This document shows positions 1 to 11,926 of a stretch of 64,000 nt of DNA, piece by piece (the first letter of the stretch is position 1; each line of letters opens with the position of its first letter). The stretch is taken from the NCBI GenBank assembly GCA_018136815.1, contig CM030934.1, forward strand, positions 5,219,587-5,283,586, read 5' to 3'. The translations under genes and the position numbers were made by a program. The notes beneath the pieces are model-generated. The model was not told the DNA's origin, searched no databases, and saw nothing but the letters and a program-made list of their open reading frames with translations. The DNA comes from Isochrysis galbana (Eukaryota; Haptophyta; Isochrysidales; Isochrysidaceae).

Positions 1-731
1 AATGGAGCAGCAACACCAGTGCCTTGGCCGTCCCCGCGCGCCTCGCCGGGGATGAACGAGTTGTGCGGCAAGGCCCCAGCGGAAGACAGGTCAGCCACCG
101 ACACAGGAACAGCGCCCTCGCCCCGCGTGGGCGCGGCTTGCGCGCCCGCCGCATCGAGTGCCAGCGCAATGAGCGGGACGCCGAGCGCAGCGGCAGACAT
201 GGCAAGCGAATCCAGCATGCGCTCCTGCCCACCAACAAACGTGGTGACGACAATTTTGGGGCGCGCACGCTGCTGCGTGGTGAGGCTCGGCACGAACGCC
301 AAAGCGCGCCGTAGCGCGTTGCATAGCGCACGCCCCGCGACGCACCGTCCCCCTCCAATGAAGCGGAGCATTCGTTTCCGCTCGACGTCCGGCTGCGCCT
401 CGCACTCCCGCGCAAGCGTGCCCGTGAGGGCAGAGCGCGGGTAAGCCGGTGCGGCAGACAGAGTGCCGTCATCCGGCCCAAGCTCTAGGGGCGTGGATAT
501 CACCGCAGTACGTGTGTCCTCCCTCTCCATCTCGATGGTGACCGCCGACTCCTGCGAGCGCGCCGCCACCTCGAACATGAGACCGGTGTTCGAGGCGGCC
601 TCCGGGAGGATGGAGTCGGCGGCAGCGCGGAAGACGGGCGCTGACGGCGCAGGCGAGAGCAGCATCCGCCCGTTGACGAGCAACAACAGGATCAGTCCCG
701 CCGCGCCAAAGAAGTAGAAGAGGCGGCGCAT
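1..731 (-). CDS. N-terminal part of a type II membrane glycosyltransferase-like protein (partial)
   Basis: Reading down from an ATG at 731, the frame stays open to the window edge, giving about 243 residues of an incomplete protein. The first 20 residues hold a basic cap (MRRL) followed by a hydrophobic stretch (FYFFGAAGLILLLLV), typical of a Golgi type II signal anchor. About 140 residues of low-complexity stem follow. Next comes a stretch reading KIVVTTFVGG, a helix-like segment and PLIALALD, which resembles the opening beta-alpha-beta of the nucleotide-diphospho-sugar transferase family (Nucleotid_trans). The likely role is transfer of a sugar from a nucleotide sugar in the Golgi lumen. 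That role is inferred from a short match, because the catalytic DxD region lies outside the window. The start was chosen because it is the first ATG before the anchor and pyrimidine-rich repeats lie upstream. Confidence 0.6.
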   Translation of the reverse strand, partial: MRRLFYFFGAAGLILLLLVNGRMLLSPAPSAPVFRAAADSILPEAASNTGLMFEVAARSQESAVTIEMEREDTRTAVISTPLELGPDDGTLSAAPAYPRSALTGTLARECEAQPDVERKRMLRFIGGGRCVAGRALCNALRRALAFVPSLTTQQRARPKIVVTTFVGGQERMLDSLAMSAAALGVPLIALALDAAGAQAAPTRGEGAVPVSVADLSSAGALPHNSFIPGEARGDGQGTGVAAP

Positions 732-1100
732 CGGGAGATGGGTAGAGTGGGGAGGGCGGAAGCACAGCGCTGTGGGCGCTTCCGCGGCGAGCGAGCGCGG
801 AGAGGGAGAGAGAGGGCAGACTGAGGGGGGAGCAGAGAGAAAGGAGGAGAGGGAGAAGAAGAAGAAGGAGAAGGGGGCGAGAGAGAGAGCGCGCCAGAGA
901 GAGTTGGGGGAGGGAGAGAGCCGCCGCCCCGAGAAGAGGGGTGGGAAAGAAGCTTAGAAAACGAGACGGAAGCTGAGTAGGGAGAAGCAGAGAGAGTGGA
1001 GAGGGAGAGATAGGAGAGAGAACGAGATGAAGAGAGAGAGAGCGCCGCCACAAGCGGAGTGGGGGAACCCGCAGACCCCTTCGGGCGGCTCTCTCTGACA
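732..1100. repeat. Purine-rich (GA)n-like tract upstream of the first gene
   Basis: About 300 bases of degenerate GA, GAA and GGA repeats on the plus strand, hence CT-rich on the coding strand of the gene starting at 731. It probably covers the 5' untranslated region and promoter. Long open frames here are artefacts of the repeat. Confidence 0.7.
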
Positions 1101-2339
1101 GAACTCCATAAGCCAATTTTATTTTATTGTAAAGTATGCATTAGTCCACGATATCCAACGGAGAGGAGAGTCGGTGCTCCATGCCAACCCGCCAGTTGAC
1201 AGTGGAGGGAAGCTGCAGCAGGAGCTGAATGGTGGGTGTTTTACACGGGGGGGGTTCGAGGCGTCTCAACAGTGACCTCCTCCCCCGCCATCTCTTTTGT
1301 TGAGTGACATTGGCATAGTGCGCGAACTCAACTCTCCCCACAAGCCACTCTTGAGATGGGTGTTTCTCCCATCTCTCCCACTAGCTAGCGAGCTAGTGGG
1401 AGAGAGAGAGTGAGAATGAGAGCTTCTTAGGTCCGAGGTAGACACGGGAGACAACGACACAAGGACTCAAAAAGTTAAGGGGCACGGAACCACACAAACT
1501 AAACCAAACAGGGCGAAAACTAACCACACCTGGACGGACGGACAGGCGTCGGTACCAGAGCAATTCGGCAACGCGCAGACATAGACATGCGACAGAGGGG
1601 TCGGCACAACGAGGGCAGACCTCGCTGGGGGAGCTACAACCGATGGACGAGAGAAGACAGAAGACAGTCATGGAACATTTGATGACATCGGGAGAAAGTA
1701 AGAGAAGAGGCGGTATACCAATCGACGAGACCTTGAGGCTAAAAAAATAACCCACAGGTTAGAAGGACATGCGACAGAGGGGTCGGCACAACGAGGGCAG
1801 ACCTCGCTGGGGGAGCTACAACCGATGGACGAGAGAAGACAGAAGACAGTCATGGAACATTTGATGACATCGGGAGAAAGTAAGAGAAGAGGCGGTATAC
1901 CAATCGACGAGACCTTGAGGCTAAAAAAATAACCCACAGGTTAGAAGTAAAAGTCTGTCATCGTATGGAATACGATAGGACAGACACCCTCACCTCGACG
2001 CCACAAGGGACAAGGGGCCAAATTCCAGACGGTGACTAACACCTTCCCCTCCGGGGTGGGAGTTTCGACACTAGTCACAAGGGAGCGGTTCATTGTCCTT
2101 GCACCGGCGATACCTGAACGCTCGACTTAGCCTAAAAACGCGAGGAGCACGCAAGGAGGTAAGCCAGGTGAGGGGCAAGCAGGCAACAAGGGAGGCGACA
2201 AAGGAGGCGAGGGCAAAGAGAGCGAATGGGCGAATGTAGGATCCTGCGACGGTGACGGTGACTAGCCTGCAAGGAGGGGGCATAGAAACTAGAAACGCAA
2301 ACAACTTCTAAAACAAAAAGGTCGGTATCGGTATCGGAT
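1101..2339. repeat. Intergenic repeat region with a 182-bp tandem duplication
   Basis: The segment 1584-1765 is repeated immediately and identically at 1766-1947. The rest (1101-1583 and 1948-2339) shows short simple stretches but no convincing gene. Confidence 0.75.
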
Positions 2340-3130
2340 GCGACATCCCCGCCAGAGATGCGCTATGAGGCGCTCTGGCTTTGGCAGGATCTTGGGCTTT
2401 CTTGCTCGCCGTGGCGTAGAACGCCACGACGAGGCCCCGTCCTGAGGCTGCCCACGGGTCTCGCCTCATCGATCAGCGCCGGATCTGGCACTGTCAGAGA
2501 GAGGATGAGGATGGCCGCGTAGGGCCAGCCTCAACGCGGAGGCTCGGCTTAGCCACGCGTAACGCGTGGACGTCCGGCCGCGTCGGTGAGCCGATCCTAG
2601 TTCTCGATGCCGAATTCGAGAGAGGGTGAATCCTGCGAGGGGCGGGTCGGGAAGGTCGGGGTGGGGTCTTTGGCAGCCAAGGTAGCCGCGTGCGCGCGCT
2701 ATGAGGAGTTGGGTGGACTGACTTCGCGGGCACGCGGGCACTGACGCCAGAGAGTCAGGTGGCGGTCGGACTGTCGGCAGCCCGACACGGCGCTGCATCG
2801 AGCGGGAATCAATAAATGCCAAATGTAGCTTAGATATATAAAGAAACCAATCCCCCCGCCCCCGCGGGCGCGACCGCAAATTCTTTACGGTTTACGGGTA
2901 AAGGGTAGAGCGGTTTACGCGTGACGGAGGGGGAGGAGAGGGGGGGCGAATCGCACCATTTCTTGGCGAAGAGCTTTTCGTAGTGGTAGGTGGCAGGTGG
3001 CCCCCCCCGAAGGTTTTTTATTGGGCATCGCGCCACGGTCAAAAATGCAGCCCATTCCTTACTAGTAGTTAAAAAGCCCCTTTTGACCGCCCTATGGTAA
3101 CCCGTACCCGGTACCGAATCGGGGCAAACG
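2340..3130 (-). repeat. Dispersed repeat, copy 1 (inverted relative to 51.6-52.4 kb)
   Basis: Read on the minus strand, this segment matches 51,680-52,400 on the plus strand over most of its length. Shared blocks include GTGGCGCGATGCCCAATAAA, GCCAAGAAATGGTGCGAT and GATGCAGCGCCGTGTCGGGC, in the same order. Both copies carry short open frames that are not conserved as one protein, so this is probably a decayed mobile element. The family is not recognised. Confidence 0.75.
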
Positions 3131-3716
3131 TTTAACACCCAAATTAGGCTCCTGTAGTGGGTGGCGGGTGGCTAGTGCTAGTAGCTATGCGTATGCCTGC
3201 TAAAGCCAGAGCCACTTTGTACGCGCCATGGCTGGCGAGCCCGCGGTTGTAATACGGGCGCCATCAAATGGCAGCTCCACAATATGCTCAAACTCCTCTA
3301 GTGGGGAGCTTTACGAGATATGGCAGCTCCACAATATGCTACTTTACTCACTCGTGTTGTTGGCCGGGACGAAGCAAGACGCCCTCCCATCTTCTCAAGC
3401 GCGAGCGTGCACTCGCATCTTTCTTGCACCAACGCGCATGCCACTCGGTGACGATCGGTCATTCAAGTATCGGCTAGTCTCCAACCAGCTGCTCGCTCAC
3501 AGCCGGCGAACAGAATGAGGCACACAACCAAATCTCTTCCCGCCACGACTAAGGTGTTGCATGGCAACTTATGGATTTCGCTCTGTTCGATCGGGTGGAA
3601 CCAGTACGCGATCAACTTCCGGGCACCCTCCATTAGCACTACCGTTGTTCGGCTGCTCACTTCCCCTGGCGATGACACGCACGGTGGCCTGTGATGTGCG
3701 CCGCTCTGACCCCTCA
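3131..3716. other. Short intergenic region downstream of NUP93
   Basis: Contains a 21-bp direct repeat beginning ATGGCAGCTCC at about 3268 and 3320. No supported gene; the last part is probably the NUP93 3' untranslated region. Confidence 0.5.
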
Positions 3717-6700
3717 TCATGTCATGTCGGCAAGGTAGCCAGCAATGCGCTGCGCGGCTTGTGCGGGCATACGCATTTGACCGAGTACGCCTGCTGCCAG
3801 CCAAAGCGCACTGCCACCAAACGACAACAGCGCTTCGGCCTGCGCACGAACACGTTCGAGGTCCGCAAGGCTGCCGGCGCCACCGGCTGTGCTTATGCGT
3901 GAGTCACGCAGCGAAACGTAGCGAGCGTGAAGAAGTTCGACCGAGAGCTCAATGAGCGCAGGATACGCGCGCTGAGCAGAGAGGGTGGGCGGCGGCAGGA
4001 GGGGGGGGGGGCAGCCAAGTTAGCAATGTAGCACTCGCGACACAGGGAGGGGCTCAAGCAAGAGAGAGCCAACTGGTGGAGCCAGCTTGCACTCCGACGT
4101 CTAGAGATGGGGGGCCACCCCTATCGTGCTGGGCCGTGCTCACCTGGATGCACCGCGGCGCAAGACGAAATTCAGCGCTGGCGTCTTCCACCATTGCCGG
4201 CGATGAGGGGAGGAGACCCGCTTCGCAGATGCGTTCAAGCTCAGCTAGCAGAGTCGAGAGTGACGGCGACGCTGCGGCCGAGGACGGCGTGGCAGAGGGC
4301 GCAAAGCCCCGCCGTGCTGCCTCACGCCATGCGATGGCTCCGTCGACGAGCTGCGAGATTTGGATCAGGCTAGCTAAGGCGCTGCCGTGACGCGAGGCTG
4401 CGGCAGGGTCGCCGGCGTTCCACTCCGTGAGAAAGGCGGCCGCGTCGGATCGCAGCTTGGCGGTGCGCTCCGCGGTAGTGGTTGGCGTTTCCTCATCGGT
4501 GAGGCGGAGGTGTGAGGGAGAGTCCGTTGCAGCAGCGCCGCTTGCAGCGACTGCATTAGATAGCTCATCGGCGAGCATGGACGCGAGGGTGGTGAACTCC
4601 CTCGCCTGGTAGAGGAGGCGCGCAGCTTGCGACACACGGCCACGGCTGGCGAGGCGATCAGCTGACTCAGAGACGAGGGCACGGTAGGTAGCTGGGTCGA
4701 TAAAGTCGAGTGCCGGCGAGGGCGCGAGGGCGTCGGCTGCGTGGCCCGAGTCGAGCAGGAGGGACGACGCTAGCTGCAGGCGGGTGGGTGTATCTAGACG
4801 GAGCAACCACAAGTAGCCAAGGGCGGCACGCGCCGCAGTAGTGGACTCGTTCGCCCAACCTGAGACATGACGGTTCACGAGATGGGAGAGCAGCAGGCGC
4901 GGCTGTGCTGTTGTCGTGTGGAGGAAGGTGCCGTCCGCAGTGGAGGCCTTGGGCTCGTCCTCAGAAGGGACGTGGACCGCGACGAGGCCCTCGTGGTGCA
5001 ACGCCAGCCCCATGTGCACTGCCTGCGAACCGTGGGCAAGGGAGCACGGGTTGGGCGGAGTGGTGGTGCATGCGCCTCGCACACTTCCGCACGGGCTGGG
5101 GAGGCGCTGGCTTCCTCTGGCTGAGGCAGCACCTCCGGAGCGAGGTCCGGAATGGATGCGAGGAAGGCGAGCGCGTGTTCGAACTGTAGCGAGTGGAACA
5201 GCACGCTCGCGTAGAGGAGTGGCGTGCGGCCTGCGCCGTTGAAATGCGCCTCGCCATAGTAGTCGCGTAGCAGACTTTGGAGTGCGCCGAGCGCGTCATG
5301 CACGGCGAATGCAGATCCGCCAGGGGTCCTTGGGGACGACGTTAAGTCTGAAGCGACAGAAAGCTGTGCGAGCACCATGGAGAGCTTGTGCCAGAGCCAG
5401 TCCTCAACAGTCCGTTGACGTTCCTGTGGCAGCGAGGGTTGGGTCAGATTGGCGAAGATGGCAGAACGCAGGTGCGCGCTCAGCTCCCTGAAAATCCTGA
5501 TCACCTAGGCTGGCCATGCCAAGACGGCTCGCTTGCCGGAGTCTACTGTACCACGCAAGCTGTGTGACTCGCCCGTTCCCCGCTCACTCGGGCGCTCCGT
5601 ACCGGCACGAGTTCGTTCAAGGTAGCTTGAGGCTCGGGCGCCGCAAGACACGAGTAGACTAAGCGCAGATGCGGTTCCATCGTGGACGCACCACGCCAGT
5701 ACTCCTCCTGCGCAGCCGCGACGGCGCGCGACGGCCGGTTGTTGCCAGCCTCGACCTCGCAGCGATAGGAGAGGAGCGCCAACAGAGCAGGCGGCACGGA
5801 CCCCGCGGGGGCTGCGCGCGCCACACGCAAGGCGGCCTCAAAGTCGGCGCACCGAAGACACCAATAGATAAGTGGCCACAGTGGAGCGTCACGCGCCGCT
5901 CCTGGCAGCGTCAGGCGCAGCCCGCCATCACTGCTGTCCAGCGCCCGTGCCTCAATGCGCAGCGCCGCAGCGGCGTCGTACTCGGTGCCGGGCTCGCCGC
6001 CCCGACGTGCCTCCTCTGCTGCAGTGGCCACATCGCTCCGCAGCTTTTCCTGCGCCTGCGTGCCAAGTGAACGAAGTGCACCGCGAAGGAGCGCTGAGCG
6101 CAACGGCTGTGATCCTGAACAGTAGACGCCCTCGCTGACAGAAACGGCGCCCGATCCGCCGTGTGGGCGAAGGATGGGCGCAGCTGTCTCGACCATCGCC
6201 GTCATCAACTTCCAGATACCCACAAGCTGGAGTGTAGCCGAATCGAGCGCGCCGGACGCGCCGCCAGAGGCCGCCGCCACCAGCCTAGGAAGCAGGTGGA
6301 AGCCCGCGGCGCTGGCGCCGCCTGAGGGCATGTGCGAGGGGCTCGTGCTGCCGCTGCGGAGCGAAAGCAGCTCGGCCAGCACGGCGCCGTAGGCGAGCTG
6401 ACGCGGGCTGCGCGTGCGAGAACGCACAGGCGCTGCGGCGTTGGTCGTGGACTGCGTGACTGCGGTCGCCACCGCGGGAGGGCCAGATGGTGCAGCTGGG
6501 ATGGAACACAGCTCCTCGAGCAGACGCGACTTGGTCGCCTGCCACGAGGAGCAGAATTCGGCCCAGTACGCGCGCTCGTACTCGTGGTTGACGTGCTCGC
6601 CGGTGCGCCGCACTGCGTCGTTCAAAATCCTGAGGTGCTCTCGCTTGAGCAGCTCATCGACATCGCCCTCCCACTCGTCAGCACCTTCAGCACTCGCTCC

Positions 6701-6997
6701 CGCCGATCCAGCAAGCGCGCCGTATGGCCCCTCGAGCCCAAAATCGAAAGTTGCCGGGTCGAGCCCGTCGGCGTCAATGCCATGCACAGCCAGGAAGTGG
6801 TACGTCTCTGCGGTCGCTGCGGGCGCCCGCGCGGCCGCGTCGACGAGGGCATGAGTCTCCTGCTCGATCTGCGCGAGTGAGCGCGAGATGGGCGGAAGCT
6901 GGTGCGACTCGTCGTGGATCGCCGCCTGCAGCGCGCGCGCGCCCTGCATCAAGTCGAGGCTTCCGCCGCCCGGCGGGCCATCGAAGAAGAAGGCCAT
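3717..6997 (-). CDS. NUP93: Nucleoporin NUP93/Nic96, four exons
   Basis: Scaffold nucleoporin of the inner ring of the nuclear pore. I model four exons: 6997-5588, 5504-5085, 5022-4144 and 3971-3717. The introns are 83, 62 and 172 bases, all GT-AG (GTGAGC, GTGTGC, GTGAGC donors) and all phase 0, giving 987 residues against roughly 820 for animal Nup93. Family hallmarks: an N-terminal LPPISRSLAQIE segment near residue 35; PLWPLIYWCLRCADFEAALRVA late in exon 1; TVEDWLWHKLSMV in exon 2; AVHMGLALHHEGL opening exon 3; an all-helical C-terminus ending LRRAQAEALLSFGG-type sequence in exon 4. Each exon lies in a different or interrupted frame, so unspliced reading gives only fragments. The ATG at 6997 opens a conserved N-terminus. 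It is divergent to the TOG gene at 8891. Confidence in the family is high; exact splice sites are inferred. Confidence 0.9.
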
Positions 6998-7394
6998 CGC
7001 GCGCTCTCGCTCTTCCGCCCTGCCCTGGCTCCTTCCCCCCGCCCAGCCCCGTCTTCCCTCTCCCCCCCCGCCTCTCCTCCCTCCCCCGGTCTTCCCCCGC
7101 CCCCCGCCCCCCCTGCCCCCGTCTCTCTCTCTCCCCCCCCCCCCCCCCTCTCTCTCCCTCCCTCTCCCTCTCTCTACTCTACTCCCTCTCTCCCTGTCTC
7201 TCTCTCCCTCTCCCTCCCTCTCTCCCTTCCCTATCGCCCCGCCCCCTCCCCTTCATCCCTCTCTTCCCGCGCAGGGGCGGTGCCCCCTCCCCCCCGCGCG
7301 CGCTCCGCCTCCGCCTCCCGCCCCTCGGCCCCCTGGCGCGCGCTGGCAGGCCGGTTTGACCGCGGAAGAGGCCGTCGCCGCAGGGAAAACAGTG
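6998..7394. repeat. C/CT-rich homopyrimidine tract between divergent genes
   Basis: About 270 bases of C runs and CT repeats on the plus strand, immediately upstream of the NUP93 start. It is probably promoter or 5' untranslated DNA, and reading frames through it are low complexity. Confidence 0.7.
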
Positions 7395-7490
7395 GGGGGG
7401 GGGTCCAAAAACAGTGATAAAACAGCCTGTTTTTGGTATTCATAGAAAAACAGAGAAAAACAGTACCAAAAACAGTACCAGGATAGGGGG
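7395..7490. repeat. Array of CTGTTTTTGG-type motifs (element remnant)
   Basis: In about 90 bases the motif CCAAAAACAG / CTGTTTTTGG or a close variant occurs repeatedly in both orientations, flanked by G runs. It looks like the subterminal arrays of the hAT-like elements elsewhere in the window, but I find no clear terminal inverted repeat or target duplication. Confidence 0.55.
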
Positions 7491-8890
7491 GGGGGGGCAC
7501 CCTTCTCCGCGACTCGCGAGTAGCGAGCGCGTCGCGCTGCCCCCCTCTCTCCGGTATCTCGCTCTCTCTGCCCTCTTGGCTCTTGGCCACTGCCATGCAA
7601 CCCAACCCCAACCCCAACCGTGCCTCTCGCCTCTCGCGCCGCGCTTGCGCTTGCTGCCCGCATCGCCACTCGCCACCGCCGTCTCCGCCGTCGACGGTGT
7701 CGACGCCGCCCTACGTACACGTGCGAACCGAACCAAGGTCCAAGGTGAGCGGCGCGACACCGTGGGGGGTCTGGGGCCCAAAGGGCACCGGATATGTGCT
7801 AGTTAGTTACACCTATCCGGTCACCATCACCATATCCAAAAATCTCGCGATGAATCCTCAATCTTTACTTGTTACTTGTTACTTGTTCAATTTTCGCCCT
7901 TAGATCTTAGAAGTTAAAAAAGCTGTTTGACCGCCCTTTGTCCTGGCAGCCTCAACAACTTCCATACCCGTAAAAAAAAACATTCTTGAAGATGCCCGCT
8001 AAGCTACTAGTGATGCGCTCTCTCCCGCGCTCCCGCTACCGTCGCCATCGCCTATACCTCTACCTCTGCACCCCCGCCCGCTCCCCCCCTCGTTCCTTTT
8101 TCTTCGGTTTTGGGGGGTCGGCCCATGTACACTACTTTGGGCCTAGCGCTTGGGGGAGGGGAGGGGCAGGCTTCTTGCATTTGTATTCGTCTGTCTCGGG
8201 TCCATCTCATCCCCGTGTGGGGGCCAGGCCTTTCGGCCTTCCCCATCCAACTTCCATACCCGTAATGGAGTGCCTTGGGTGGGGGCCTAGGCAGCCAGAG
8301 TGAAGAAATACCGGAGGGAAGGACAATGGTGCTAGGTGCTAGGAGTTGGCTACACGCGGCGTACTATGTATGCAATCTATTAGAGTATGGATGAAGCTTC
8401 ACTCGACCGTTGGAAAGACCGCAAGACCGCCGATCTCGCTCCCATACTCCTCGCAACTGCCCCCTCTCCTCTCCTCACCCTTCCGGTATTCTCTTCGCCC
8501 CCCCCCCCCCCCCCCCCCCCGCGCGCGCGTCTCCCTCGTGCCGGCCGGGCCGAGAGAGCGGATTCGAATCGCTCTCCGACTCCACCCCGACGCCACACCG
8601 CTCCTCCTCCCTCTCTCTCTCTCTCTGCCTCTCTCTCTCTCGCTCGCTGTCTCTTCTCTCTTTCCTCTCCCTCTCTTCTCTCTCTTTCCTCTCTCTCTTT
8701 CCCTCCCTCCCTCCCTCCCTCCCTCTCTCCCTCTCTCCCTCTGTCTCTCCCTCTCTCTCTCTTTCTCTCTCCTCCCCCCCTTGTCTCTCCCGTCTCGCGG
8801 CGGAGCCCCGTCTCGTGCTCTCTTCCCCCCATCCACCGGCACTCACCGCTCCCCAATCGCCGGCAGACTTACGACCCCAGAGACGGGATC
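7491..8890. other. Intergenic region and probable 5' UTR of the TOG gene
   Basis: 7886-7945 resembles, inverted, 23,522-23,575 (shared TTTGACCGCC and CTTAGAAGTTAAAA stretches). GGGGCCCAAAGGGCACC at about 7773 recurs at about 42,593. A phrase ACTTCCATACCCGTAA occurs at about 7958 and 8250. From 8490 to 8790 lies a C run followed by CT repeats ahead of the gene start at 8891. No coding region supported. Confidence 0.5.
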
Positions 8891-11741
8891 ATGGTCGTCT
8901 CGCACAGTCCGGGAAGGGGTCTCCGCTCGCTACAGCTCGCTAACAAGGAGAACGGTGGGCTCTCGAGGCTCGGGCCCGCGCGAAGGACGCGCAACGCCTG
9001 CGCGCTCGCCAATGTGGAGAACAACGAGCCGCAGTTGCACGGCAAGCCGGTCACGCGCAGCGCTTCTCGCTTCAATCCTATGAAGAGGTCGACCGGCGAA
9101 GAGAAGGCTAGCACGAAGCCCAACAAGAGCGCCGTTCCAGGCTACATGCGTGCCACGTGCAGCAGGTGTGTTCCATGCGCAATCCAGAGAGATGGCGATC
9201 GCCCCGTGACGGTTGTGCTGGCAGAGCGCTGCGTGGTGCCTTGTAAGCTCACCCCCAACACACACCCAATGCCCACCCTCGCCATCCGCTCACAGCGCCG
9301 TGCGCAAAGACGTCGTTGACGTGCCCTCAAAGCGCCGGCCTATCGAGAAGCATGCTGATGAACCTGTCCAGTTGGATGCTACGCCACCCAAGCCGTTGCT
9401 GTCCAGCACCTTCGTCAACCTGCAGAACGCCGACGGTTCTAGGGAACCACCTACTGAAGTGGTTCCCAACGCAGCTATTGCTCCCATGCTCATCGATCTG
9501 GGGGATTCGAATGTGCCCTCAGCATCTGTGGCCGCTACAGCCCTCGATGTGGCATCAGCCTTGAAGCAGGCTCGCCCCCGTGTTGATCTGCATAATCCCT
9601 ACGGCAACACGACCAAGTGCCCGTTTTCGCCACCGGCGGTAACCGCCGATACCTTTGCAAGATCACCTGCGAGCAATAACCTCGTCAACGACGCGGTGTC
9701 TCCACTGATTAACTTCACACCAGCACCATGCGCACGTATGCTTGAGGTGGTCCCAAAGAGGCAATGGGCTGCAGCATCACAGATGCAGGTCGCTCGACCC
9801 GCACCCCCATCACCAAACGAGTCGCACGAGAGTGAAAAGCCAGCCCCGAGATCCCCGCACAGGACGCCCATCGGCCGATCTGCGCGTGGCGACCACTCTC
9901 GTCAGATGGAGAAGGCGAACCGACCTCCAAGCCGTGCAAGTGCACGGCGTGCCTCCGTGTCTCCAGGAGCCCGTCTCATAGGAGTGACGAAGGGCTTCTT
10001 GGCGTCAGGCGCCTCCTCGCCTCCCTCTCATTTGGCCTCCTTCCTCGCTTCTGCCGCATCCGCAAGCTCGTCCGCTGCAGCTGTCGAAGGCGGTGCGTTT
10101 GTACACGTCCAGCCCATCCCTCTATCACTCGGAGAAACACCTCATAGTGACCCGTCGTGCAAGCCCATCGCAAAGTCCCCGATGCGAGTCCCTCTCAGTC
10201 TACTCACTGGCTCGCCGATGCTACAGCCAAAGGGACTGGCCGGTACTCCGCAGCGTGGAATAGCACCCTCACCGCGCAACCCCGGTGGCAAGTCCGTAAG
10301 GGTGCTCGAGGATCAGGCAGCCACATGCGAACTGAATGAGCACGAGCATAGTTCGCATGCGTTGCCTTCCCCTCTGCAACACGAAAAGAAACCAGGGGCT
10401 CTGACACCTAAGCGGCGATCCGCGCGTCTCTCCTCCACGCCCCTCGCTCTTCAAGATCCGTCCATTGTGACCACCGCGTTTTCGAGTCTGCAGGACGAGG
10501 TTGCAGTATGGAATTCTCCGAAAGTTGGCGTTCTCATAGACTTTTCGGAAGATGATGGAGTCACCATGCCAGCTGCTCTAGGAGTAGCGCAGTGCAACTC
10601 GAGCGAGCTTGAGGTGATAGCAGGGTCAATGGGGTTTGAGCACAGTCACAACAGTATGCTGTCTCCTGTGCATCTGGCTTGTGGTGCCGGCGCGGTTCAC
10701 TCTTCTGACGTACAGAGTCCAAGCCCAAGAAGTGGGCTCCAACCGTTCATCTCAGGCGAAATGGTGCTCCGCTCTCCTGCGGCGACCTCAATCATGGCAT
10801 CGGTAGGGCATCATGAATCCCAAGTCGATGAGACAGCACGATTTCTACCGCCCCGTCGCTCCATCTCGCAGTCACCTGAGCCCGTGAAGGGCGGGTCCTC
10901 AGCTGTTTCTAGGGCCGTGCTCATCCGATCCAAGCAGAAACCCTCCTCCGCAAATAAGCAAGATTCTTCGCGCACGGGCTTGCGCATGGCCACCCTCGCT
11001 GCGCCATCTGCCCACCGTATTTCAGGCGAAGTATGCAAGACCATCCCTGAGGCCTGTGAACTGCTCGACGGTGTCGGGGAGGAGAGGCAGTGGGAGCGGC
11101 GTGTCGCCGCAATCCGTTCGCTTCCTCGACTTCTTGAGGAAGCCAATGTGTCGGCCGAGAAGAAGGTGTTGGCCGGCCATCCGTCCCCGCTCGATGCTGC
11201 GCTTAAGGCATTGGGTAAGCCCCTGGCCATCCAGCTGGCAGACCTGCGCTCCACCGTGGTTTCAACACTTTGTACCACGCTCGTGACATTGGCAGCGTCA
11301 CACGGTGCGGCACTGGCTCCGCTGGTGCCCATGATACTGCCAGTATTGCTACGTAATCATTGCGTCTCGAAAGCGCCCATCTCAAAGCCAAGCGTCGAGG
11401 CAGCAGCCGCGCTTGTTTCGGCTGCTCCGTCGGTTGAGGCTATGAACGTGCTACTCAACACAGTTAGCTCCCCACATCACCAGACTCGCCGAGGTGTAGC
11501 TGAGCTCAATGGCAAGCTGTGCGCGTCGGGCTTAGAGCTCAACCATTCACAGGGGGTTGCGCTCGCCAACGCGACGTTGGCACTTGTCACCGACGGGGAT
11601 ACCACTGTGCGAACAGCGGCAGCCATTTCATTCTGGGCGCTCCGAGCACGTTTTGCCGCAGAGGCGGACTCTATTCTATCGAAGGTCCAGAAGCCGCAGC
11701 AAAAGTTGATTGAAAGGCACAAGCCTTCAAGTGCGCACTAG
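8891..11741 (+). CDS. CLASP/TOG-domain microtubule-associated protein, two exons
   Basis: Exons 8891-9165 and 9296-11741 are joined across a 130-base GT-AG intron (GTGTGT donor, TCACAG acceptor, phase 2 on both sides), giving 906 residues. Residues 1 to about 670 are Ser/Pro/Ala-rich and look disordered. Residues about 675-880 form a helical array with the CLASP N-terminal TOG signature: ERQWERRVAAIRSLPRLL, KPLAIQLADLRSTVVSTLC, LAASHGAALAPLVPMILPVLL and TDGDTTVRTAAAISFWALR. TOG domains bind tubulin, so the likely role is microtubule stabilisation or plus-end regulation. Only one TOG is visible, where animal CLASPs have several. A further 3' exon near 11,991 is possible because a short frame after CTATTGCAG looks coding, but I found no phase-matched donor. 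The start follows a CT-rich 5' region. Confidence 0.8.
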
Positions 11742-11871
11742 TACTGAGGCCATCTGATACTGCATGCTCCATAGAATGCTTTGCAAGCAAGACTGCCGAA
11801 GTGCCGGTCCATGTTGTGCTTCAAATCTTCCTGCTTGGGCGTGCACACACACGCACACGCGCGCGCGCGCG

Positions 11872-11926
<55 letters not shown>

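Noticed and set aside
8520..8580. Possible tRNA T-arm GGATTCGAATCGC
   Set aside because: No matching acceptor, D-arm or anticodon arm around it.
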